From Gryganskiella cystojenkinii (Eukaryota; Mortierellomycota; Mortierellomycetes; Mortierellales; Mortierellaceae): a stretch of 11,745 nt of DNA. Position numbers and translations under genes: made by a program. Positions 1 to 6,708 of this stretch are shown here, one piece after another (within the stretch, counting starts at the first letter, position 1; every line of letters starts with the position of its first letter). The DNA is taken from positions 1 to 11,745 of the forward strand of contig JAAAIG010001047.1 in the NCBI GenBank assembly GCA_015852425.1, read 5' to 3'. The notes below the pieces were generated by a model. The model was not told the DNA's origin and did no database searches. It saw nothing but the letters and a program-made list of their open reading frames with translations.

Positions 1-582
1 CCCGTTTTACACATCATACTCAAATCTGCCTGTCAGTCCTTGACAATTTCTCCGCAAGGTCCTCGCAACCGATTGTCATACGTTGAATATGCAACAGTAG
101 AAGGATCATGTTCGAGAACAGATCAAAAATTAACCATCTCCTACACGACGTTCTGGGTAACCTCAATTCGCCATCGAAACGACAATGATCTGACCTGTCA
201 CAAGCATAAAATGGTGAATGAGCCTGAGGCATGATTGCCTTGTCCCAAACGCTGATTACCGTTTTCACAGTCATAATAGTAAAAAAGAAAAGAACGGCTC
301 ATGCGAGACGTTCCCGCTGGGTACCTCTAGTCTCAGGGACCAATAGGGCGATGCCCACCGGCTCAATCCGTCTTCAACGCAAAATAAAAACCTCTCCGGA
401 TTTGAACCTATTACGCGAGGAGGATGGAGTGCCCGCTGCGAAGCGGCCCATGCAGAGACCTTTTTCATGCATCGAAAAAATGGGAAGGATCCTCCCTCCT
501 TGATTCCTATTTCCGCAAGACCCATTCAAATCCTGGACGTTCATCTCCTTTTCTCCGTCGCTGAATTAGAAGCAACTGATTG
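1..582. other. Intergenic, no supported gene
   Basis: I find no supportable gene here. Several frames stay open for 60-90 codons on both strands, but none shows a recognisable motif, splice structure or a protein-like sequence clearly better than the opposing frame. On the minus strand around 385-410 there is a B-box-like string (GGTTCAAATCC) followed by a T-rich stretch, resembling a Pol III gene end, but no cloverleaf can be folded around it. Confidence 0.5.
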
Positions 583-786
583 ATGGCAAAAGGATCTCAA
601 GATTCTGAACGCGAACTCGGGACTGACGCGATAAGGTTGGCGATTAAGGATATTTTGGGCAAAGAACCGGCTGTTAAAATTGGGCTTTACGACAACCGAT
701 TCATTAAGGACGCCTCCTCGACATTGAAAGTAAGCAAGGCAACAAAACACCCGAGCACGAAAAGAAAACGTCTTCGTGAGAGCTAA
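583..786 (+). CDS. Short hypothetical ORF with basic C-terminus
   Basis: I do not recognise this 67-residue ORF. It starts at an ATG that lies four bases after an in-frame TGA, so it cannot extend further upstream without splicing. The composition is more protein-like than the neighbouring frames: a mixed helical part (IRLAIKDILGKEPAVKIGLY) followed by a strongly basic end (KHPSTKRKRLRES) that would pass for a nuclear localisation signal. No Kozak context, intron or poly(A) signal stands out. It could be a small gene, the last exon of a gene whose other exons are lost, or chance. Existence is uncertain; the function is unknown. Confidence 0.2.
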   Translation: MAKGSQDSERELGTDAIRLAIKDILGKEPAVKIGLYDNRFIKDASSTLKVSKATKHPSTKRKRLRES

Positions 787-1516
787 AAGGTCCCTGGTTT
801 CCCTAGTAATCTACGAACATGTCTCTGAGGAGGTTCATGAGCGTCTGAACAAACACGAGAGTAGTGCCTGAGAATCCTCGAAACTGAGAGAGAGCCTACA
901 CCTTCATATTTACCTCATCTTCGTCCTCTAGAAGGCGACATTCAACCAAAAGCAAAAAACCAGTATAGCCAGAGTGGTCACGATCCCAGCCTGATCGAAA
1001 TCAGAAATCGAGTCCATCACCATCAATTCATCTGTTCACACGGAAGGATAAGGACCAGGTCCGCATGGTTTCGGAGGGCAAGGAAGTGTGACTCGGTGGT
1101 ATAAGCGCATCGTGCCAGGTGCTCGCGACTCGAAGGCAAACAGTCAACTCTGGCTCACCGATGGCGAGTATTCTTTCATTCTTTCATTCCTCGACATTAA
1201 TGTATTTGTTCCCTGACTTTTGGCCCCTTTGGTCCCATTGTCCCCAGTTTCTTTGGTAACCTCTCCCATATTGAAATTTTATTGAGAAAGCCCACGATTT
1301 TGGTTCAGAATAGGCAGGTTGGACGTGTAAACATAGGCCTATGGTGGATATTTAACAATATAGTTTAATCCAGTTTTTTTACACGGGATATTTGACAACG
1401 AATAGCCTCATAGCCTGCAATTTTATTGGGATCGTTAAGGGAACTAACTCCACTGGTGGACTCAGGGGACAGGGTCGGACATGAGCCTGGACACGGCGGA
1501 AATTTGGAATCGTAGT
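787..1516. other. Intergenic region downstream of the deacetylase
   Basis: No ORF worth reporting. Seen directly: an imperfect 8-bp tandem repeat (TTCTTTCA units) at 1171-1189; two copies of GGATATTT(A/G)ACAA about 40 bp apart (1346-1358 and 1386-1398); and an A/T-rich stretch at 1265-1430 that probably carries the 3' end of the minus-strand deacetylase gene. Confidence 0.45.
1422..1427 (-). terminator. Candidate poly(A) signal of the deacetylase gene
   Basis: AATAAA on the minus strand, about 90 bp beyond the deacetylase stop codon. The hexamer is common by chance in A/T-rich DNA; position is the main support. A second AATAAA lies about 145 bp further on, near 1278. Confidence 0.3.
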
Positions 1517-2515
1517 CTACACAGCAGGTGCTTTCACAACTGCCTGGTATAGTTGACTATCACCCTGGCAAACTGGGACATTTCCAAACGAAATGTTTCT
1601 TGCAAATCCCAATGGTAACAACTTTGGTGCCAACTTCACAGTGCTTGCTGAATGATCGTGCTGCAGCATATAGAACCCTTTAGTTCTCTTGCCAGCTGCG
1701 TACTTGTTCAAACTCTTGGTCACCAAAGCAATCTTTTTAGAATCTGACAATTCTGGGTCCAAGTCATTGGTGTCAAATTCATCACCAGTCCAGTCTACAA
1801 CAAGATATCCCAACTTCTTCAACACGTAACGAACGCGGTTGTTGATGTCTCCGAAGAGAGGGCGCATGTACTTGAGACGAAGGCCAGTGGCTTCAAGTAC
1901 GGCCTTTTCAGTCCACTTCATCTCAGCAACGATCTGCTCGTTAGTGAGAGTGGTCAATGCAGTGTGTGACCAGGTGTGAGAGACCAAATGATGGCCCTCA
2001 GCAACCTCGCGCTGGACATGGTTGGGGAGAGCAGCAGCGTTGGCACCGATCAGGAAAAAGGTCGCATTAAGTTGTTTAGACTTGAGGTAGTCCAACAAAG
2101 CAGGTGTGGCTTCTGTAGGACCATCGTCAAAGGTCAAGCCCCAAGTGTTGTGGGCAGAAGGTGATGTCGTCGGCTGCGCAGTCGAAGCAAGTCCAGTGGC
2201 ACCTGAGAGGATGAATAGGAAAAGACATGAGTGATTAGATGACTGCCGATAACTCCAAAAAAATTAACCATCTGAAAAAGGCGACATACTCATTAGGAAG
2301 TTGGCGCTTATTGCACTTGGGAGCATCTCCTGGTTGTCCCTTCGCGATAGGGATCTTGGGTGCACCACTGAGATCAACCTCCTTGAGCCATGCCTTGACC
2401 TGAGCTGATTTGACATCAGGGGGACCTTCTCGCTGGGTGGGTAACCTTTTAATTGGGCTTGAACGGTAGCAAGAACCGTTGCTAGGACAGCAATGGAAAC
2501 CAAATATTTGACCAT
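1517..2515 (-). CDS. Secreted polysaccharide (chitin) deacetylase, NodB family, with frame-shifted N-terminal segment
   Basis: The family removes N-acetyl groups from chitin or chitooligosaccharides at the cell wall, metal-dependently. Exon 1 is 2290-2515, the intron 2203-2289 (GTATGT...CAG, CTAATC branch-like site), exon 2 1517-2202; together 912 nt, 303 residues, no internal stop. Residues 1-20 form a signal peptide. NodB motifs: TFDDGP (99-104; D101 base, D102 metal ligand), SHTWSH (150-155; H151, H155 ligands), RPLFGD (189-194; usual form RPPYGD), DWTGDEFD (212-219) and LQHD (255-258). Residues about 33-92 lack homologous character; the other frame across the same bases and the same splice junction encodes a plausible family segment, including CHWTCFDCAADD. 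The open frame thus looks like the product of two cancelling indels. Alternatives: assembly errors in a C run, or a recent pseudogene. Family assignment is sure; activity is doubtful. Confidence 0.82.
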
Positions 2516-2633
2516 ATTGGGTGAGGGGTATGAACAGTGGGATGGAAAAAAAATGTAAAACGTAAAAAGACATGGGAATATGGGTAGACAGGGGGGATTA
2601 ATAAAGCCAAAAAAAGTGAGCATGATGTAAACT

Positions 2634-2674
2634 GGGCAAGATATTCGATTGGCTACCAAGAAATAGATGCAATC
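2634..2674 (+). repeat. 41-bp imperfect direct repeat, copy 1
   Basis: Aligns without gaps to 2719-2759 with about 7 mismatches (roughly 83% identity), start-to-start spacing 85 bp. Begins GGGCAAGATATT and contains ATTGG, i.e. CCAAT on the minus strand, facing the deacetylase gene. Confidence 0.7.
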
Positions 2675-2718
2675 AGGGCGAAAGCTCTTGCTAATAGGGC
2701 TCAAGGACATGCGAAGGA

Positions 2719-2759
2719 AGGCAAGATATTAGATTGACTACCCAGAATTAGATGCTACC
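2719..2759 (+). repeat. 41-bp imperfect direct repeat, copy 2
   Basis: Second copy, beginning AGGCAAGATATT. The base matching the G of ATTGG is changed (ATTGA), so the CCAAT sequence of copy 1 is lost here. No third copy is seen at the same spacing on either side. Confidence 0.7.
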
Positions 2760-3058
2760 GACCGCCGCTTTCTTCCTGCAAGAGTGACTTCCTGCTGGAA
2801 TCGAGTGGTCTAGACCTCCTCCAATAACCGCTACTCTTGAGTGGCCTTGGAGGAGGCCTAGATTCACGAACACCACCTTTCTCCACCTTCTCCACCTCTC
2901 CTTCCTCCCGATAGCCTTTCCATAGAACATGGTTCAGCATACCGTGGCCATATAGCGGGCATACTCGCTTTGTACTCTTGAAACTTTAACTCAGTTTCCT
3001 CTGGTGTGGCAAATAATCGTTTGGAAGCACGTCCCAACATCGATGAACATCTTAACAA

Positions 3059-3799
3059 TTGTGTAGTTGGTGGTACAGCACCAACGCCTCCTGTTCTGAG
3101 GCTGTCGCTTCATCGAAGTCTATGCACCAACCAGGATTTGAACACAAGCCCGAAGGAGAAATGGACTGTCACCTTCAAAATTTCCCGTTACGTCTTAACC
3201 TTTTTTTTTTGTTTGTAAGAGATTTATCCAATAATCAATTGCCCCTTTCAGCTTCAGGCGGCGCTCAAGACCAATATCGATGGGCCCTACATGAACATTC
3301 TAAGATTCCTCGCGTGAAGTTTTTTTTTCCCATGTTGTGGATCTACAAAGGCCTGAGACAAGGAGTTATAAAAATCGAGCTTCAGCATGATTTTATCGTG
3401 AGGTACCACGACCCCAAAGATCCCGCTGGATCTGTTGGCTATGTGGTATACCAAGAGGTCCCTTGACTGTGTGCCAACTTGATCCAGGCGATAGCAGCCG
3501 CTGGAACATGGATCATATGTAAGTCGGAATGAGTCTATCCGGAATGACCATTGTCTTTTTTTCTTACTTTTGCGACAGAGCTCAAAAGGATACACAATCG
3601 ATATCTATGAGGCAGAGATGGTCGAGGGCACCGTCTTGATCTGTCCTCCGATCATACCATCTCCTGGAATCTGGAGCTCTGCGGTCAGTCGATCAGGACG
3701 TTGATCGCGATCATCGAGTTGACGGTTCGAATCGCCCAAGGTGACCATTCTCGAAAGAACAGAAGCACCCTATCACACTCTGAGTACGAAACCGAATAA
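3059..3799 (+). pseudogene. Eroded coding-like segment, possibly LRR/F-box-derived
   Basis: Several short, protein-like stretches lie in order on the plus strand but in different frames. They are LQAALKTNIDGPYMNILRFL (about 3251-3310, just after a TTTCAG acceptor-like site), KIELQHDFIVRYHDPKD (about 3371-3421), and a 62-residue open stretch at 3611-3799 containing LDLSSD and SWNLELCGQSIRTLIAII. Intron-like pieces separate some of them: GTAAGA...CTTTCAG at about 3217-3250, and GTAAGT...GCGACAG at about 3520-3579. No single spliced frame joins everything without a stop. The last stretch has the Leu/Ile spacing of a leucine-rich repeat and the style of Mortierella F-box proteins, but that is an impression, not a match. 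Alternatives are chance ORFs or a young gene with more introns than I can resolve. Confidence 0.25.
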
Positions 3800-3838
3800 C
3801 ATTCTCTCAACAAAATATACATGAAAGTCATAACGGGC

Positions 3839-3844
3839 TTTATT
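3839..3844 (-). terminator. Candidate poly(A) signal of the arrestin gene
   Basis: AATAAA on the minus strand. It lies about 145 bp beyond the stop of the alternative last arrestin exon (3987) but about 425 bp beyond the TGA at 4269, so it fits the three-exon model better. Confidence 0.3.
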
Positions 3845-3986
3845 AGCAAGTATCAGGAAGGGTCATGGGTCATTATCATAACACGCAATGCGGCGGAAGA
3901 AAGCCGTCGGGTTGGGCGGAGGGGTATATTGAAGTTTTGGTTGTAAATGTTTCATTGGATAGGACTGGGCTGAGTGTAACAAGAGT

Positions 3987-4058
3987 CTAAACTGACCGTT
4001 GCCGACAGATGCTCAACCCGAGGACATAGGCGCAAAAGTAGTAGAAAAAGATAACGAG
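3987..4058 (-). CDS. Alternative last exon of the arrestin gene (hydrophobic tail)
   Basis: A donor CAG|GTATGA overlaps the TGA stop of the main model (4269-4275). A matching acceptor GTTCAG lies at 4059-4064, preceded by a CTGAC branch-like site about 40 bp away and a long pyrimidine tract. Joining them is phase 0 and adds 23 residues, starting LVIFFYYFCAYVLGLSIC and ending CRQRSV before TAG. The hydrophobic run followed by Arg-rich residues looks like a C-terminal membrane anchor. The intron would be 216 bp (4059-4274), longer than the others in this window. Splicing is inferred from sequence only. Confidence 0.4.
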   Translation of the reverse strand, partial: LVIFFYYFCAYVLGLSICRQRSV

Positions 4059-4241
4059 CTGAACGAGACAAGAACGAGAAGAAGAACAAAAGTTGAGGTC
4101 AGCGCAATGGTCTTCTTTTTTCAAAAAGAGTTTTGTGGGAAAGGAAGAGAATAGAAACGAAGGGTCAGAAAAGAACCAGGATATCTTGAATTGTGAGAGA
4201 GAGTAGTTTCAAGAGGCGAACGAGAGCAAAAAAACGCCCCA

Positions 4242-4262
4242 ACAATAACGAAAAGTTATTGT
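4242..4262. repeat. 8-bp perfect hairpin
   Basis: ACAATAAC and GTTATTGT flank a 5-base loop (GAAAA). It lies 7 bp beyond the TGA of the arrestin gene on the minus strand, or, in the three-exon model, near the 5' end of the last intron. Confidence 0.6.
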
Positions 4263-4268
4263 GGTGCT

Positions 4269-5455
4269 TCATACCTGTTTTGGGCTGGATCCTTGGAAGG
4301 GCGTTGATGGCATGGGTGTTAACACTGTCGAAGTCAGGGGTCGCTTGAGGGATGGTAATGCCGAGTCTTGCTCTTTGACTGAAACTCGAATCTGTTTTTG
4401 TGAGGAGTCTGAGGAAGCAACAATCGATGATGATATTTTTTGTGGCAAGGAAGACACTCGGGCCGAAAATGGTGGCGTTTGCGAGATCTCTGTTGTTTTT
4501 GCTTCTGAGCGTGGAGGTACTGATTTCGTGAACAAAGGGGCTTTTTGCTGCGAGGGCGACGGCGAGGGCGAGCAGGAAGGAGTGAATGAAGATGGTGGCG
4601 TTTCTGTGGGCGGTTTAGCATGTACTACCCAGATCTCCTGAGATGCCTCAAAATTGGACAAGCTCGGAAACGGTCTTTGCAGAACTGCGCGAATGGTATA
4701 TTTGATCTTAGCATGAGGGCTGTAGTTGCTCGAAGGAAGAAGGGATATCCGACCGTTAAAAGTGGAGACTAAGGCAAGAGCGCGTGAAGAGATAACAGGC
4801 GTCGTGGTTGTTGTTGTTTTCGTCGAATTGTTGGTCGAGGTTGGTGATGGTGGTGAAGATGTTGTTGTTGGTACAGAGATGACAGGGTACGGTAGTGCTG
4901 TGGATGCTGCAGCCACAGGTATTGATGGGGACGGGGAAGAAGAGAATGATTTGTTGCTGTCGGTTGAAGTCCGGGTCTTGTCTGCAGGGTGCACCAGTGA
5001 GACCTCAAAAGCCTGTTCATACTCGCCCGCGACCACGACAGAGCTGTTGGGTTTTGTGTGCACAAGAGGAAAAGACCAAGTCTGGTAACCAAAGACTTCT
5101 TTAGACTGGTGGTGTACTGTCTTTTTGTTTTCTTGGACTATTCGATGACAAGAGAAAATTGCAGTATATTTGTGAGTTTCACTTGTCCGCAAGTTGAGTG
5201 CGGGAGTCATCCTCGGGGTTTGTTGATGCAACGCTTACCGGTCCAGTATGATTCGATCCAGGCCTCGTAAATGATTTGGATGTCGCGTCCTTTGCAATCA
5301 TAGTTGGACGCAAAGCGAACAGAACCTTTGATCACCCCGATGGATTCTGGGGTCGATCCATAAACAAGAGGCATCCCATGGGGTCCAACATGGTCTGTGT
5401 GGATATGGATATCTAGTGATTTTTGCTTCAGGGGATTATGTTTTTGAGAACGCAT
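4269..5455 (-). CDS. Arrestin-like (alpha-arrestin N-domain) protein
   Basis: Alpha-arrestins are cytosolic adaptors that bring ubiquitin ligases to plasma-membrane proteins for endocytosis. Exon 1 is 5239-5455, the intron 5138-5238 (GTAAGC...TAG, phase 1), exon 2 4269-5137: 1086 nt, 361 residues. The ATG at 5455 is the first in frame after the TATA box. Residues 28-126 show the arrestin-N pattern: VYGSTPESIGVIKGSVRF, then IQIIYEAWIESYW, VFGYQTWSFPL and GEYEQAFEVSLVHP. Residues 127-190 are a Ser/Thr/Pro insertion with a poly-Thr run. The fold then resumes (STFNGRISLLPSSNYSPHAK, IKYTIRAVLQRP, EIWVV, to about 244). Residues 247-361 are Ser/Pro-rich without any arrestin-C pattern or a clear PPxY motif. 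A further exon may replace the last residue with a hydrophobic tail. The fold assignment rests on pattern, not on a search. Confidence 0.78.
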
Positions 5456-5690
5456 GGTTGTTGCTGAAGAGGTTGTTCTGTGTTCGTGATGGAGGATGTT
5501 TGTATGGGAGATAGTAGTCAAAGGAGAATATTTACAAAGAGGTTGCGTATGTCCGAGCTGTACAAAATGAATGTTGAGAAAAAAAGAAAAGGGAAAGGTA
5601 AGGCATACAGATAGAGAGAGAGAGAAATTTAAAGTCGATGGCAGAGAAGAACAAGGTCGAAAAGCGATAGAGGGCGATCTGGTCGAAGAG

Positions 5691-5698
5691 TATTTATA
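5691..5698 (-). promoter_or_regulatory. TATA box of the arrestin gene
   Basis: TATAAATA on the minus strand, about 236 bp upstream of the arrestin ATG, followed downstream by a TC-rich leader. This fits a start site about 30 bp downstream and an untranslated leader of roughly 200 nt. The start site itself is inferred. Confidence 0.5.
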
Positions 5699-6584
5699 CC
5701 CACAGCCACAAAGTAGACTCCGCTTCACCTGCCATGCGGGCAATGAACCCTGCTTTCAGAGCCAAGACCACAAAAAAGGTGCTGGGTTCTCTGTTAAGAA
5801 AATCATGCGCTTCTTAATGGTAGTCTACAGTAGGCACATGTCTCCTCCATACTTTTCTCCATATCGCCCCATGATATCGTTTCCTTTTATCACCGCGGAC
5901 ATAGCAGACCTGGGTGGCGGACTTGATGGAGTTAAAAGGGACATCGATTTTGATTACACACGGTATCGTAGAGAAAATCCGTCCGGACGTCGGTCCCTTC
6001 CTCATGCAGGCTCTCGACCCCTCTGGACGAACACAAAAGCACAGCATTCCTAGCAAGGCAAAAAAAGGATTTCCATTCAGAAAAAATTGCTGCCAAGCAA
6101 ATGTGCTGTGAGCTGCCAAGAAAATCAACTGGATCGGAGATGAGACAGGGGTTTTCTTGGCACTTCCTCTTGGCTTGGACCTTGTTTTCGGATTTTCTTT
6201 CAATGAATTTACCCGCGCATGTCCACTCACCACGCCATCGACAACTCGCTGCAATGTAGATTTCGAAACTTTTAGTGGGGAGCTGGGCCACCTTCCTCGA
6301 CATCATATCAGAAATGATTCGAAAATAAATTTATGGTGTGATTTTTCAAAAATAAAAAATTGAAACGGGAGGAGTGAGACTTTGTTCATTCCTGGGGAAA
6401 GAGGAAGTTTCTGAAATAATTTTTTCTCGGACTCCAGGCTCTTTGAGCGAAGGCGGGGACAGAAATACTATGAGGCAACAGTGGTAGTAGACCGGCAGTT
6501 ACTAGTTGCCGGGTCGTCGACAAACAGACCATCGTGCGAAACGTACCGTACACGTCGTAAAAGAAAGTTAAGACACTATTTTTT

Positions 6585-6590
6585 TTTATT
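6585..6590 (-). terminator. Candidate poly(A) signal of the acyl-CoA synthetase gene
   Basis: AATAAA followed by an A run on the minus strand, about 120 bp beyond the synthetase stop codon; the only such hexamer close to that stop that I noticed. Confidence 0.4.
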
Positions 6591-6708
6591 CTTTTGCTTG
6601 GCGCGATCAGGGGCCAAAAGGCAAGATGCTTCTTCAAATAGACCACAGCATATAGAACTTTCACTGCAAAACCCTTTACGCTCTTTCATCTCTTTCTGCA
6701 CATCAGGT

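Larger units (their letters stand above)
2516..3058. other. Deacetylase upstream region
   Basis: This holds the probable promoter of the minus-strand deacetylase. On that strand a pyrimidine-rich leader precedes the ATG, and a CCAAT sequence sits about 135 bp upstream of it (2648-2652), inside the first copy of a 41-bp direct repeat. Further out (2765-2940) the minus strand is purine-rich. A minus-strand frame at 2864-3058 (reading ASKRLFATPEETELKFQEYK) looks mildly protein-like but ends in low-complexity Gly/Arg sequence; I do not call it a gene. Confidence 0.45.
5456..6708. other. Intergenic region between arrestin promoter and synthetase 3' end
   Basis: The right part of the arrestin gene's control region lies at 5456-5700: a pyrimidine-rich leader on the minus strand, including a short (TC)n run opposite 5612-5624, and a TATA box. 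From 5744 to 6300 the minus strand keeps a frame open for about 160 codons (stop at 5814) with a basic, helix-turn-helix-like beginning and no recognised domain later. 6300-6708 is A/T-rich and holds the synthetase 3' end. Confidence 0.45.

Noticed and set aside
370..470. tRNA-like gene on the minus strand (GGTTCAAATCC followed by a T-rich stretch)
   Set aside because: The B-box-like string is present, but the T stem does not pair, and the possible acceptor halves leave no room for it. No anticodon arm can be placed.
1095..1135. Another tRNA-like string (CTCGGTGGTATAAGCGCATCG)
   Set aside because: It resembles a D arm only; no anticodon or T arm follows.
2864..3058. Minus-strand frame with a mitochondrial-presequence-like start (ASKRLFATPEE)
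   Set aside because: Only about 30 residues look protein-like before the frame runs into Gly/Arg low complexity; no splice signals or partner exon found.
3060..3140. tRNA-like arms on the plus strand (TTGGTG/CACCAA and GCCTC/GAGGC with a 7-base loop)
   Set aside because: Two stems sit where D and anticodon arms should be, but position 37 would be C, no T arm of the right shape follows and no acceptor stem pairs.
4261..5104. Plus-strand ORFs of up to 126 residues opposite the arrestin gene
   Set aside because: They are antisense shadows of the Ser/Thr/Pro-rich arrestin exon, giving Glu/Gly/Val-rich low-complexity products without starts or motifs of their own.
5456..5743. Upstream extension of the arrestin start in the same frame
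   Set aside because: It has no in-frame ATG near its start and would include the TATA box and TC-rich leader.
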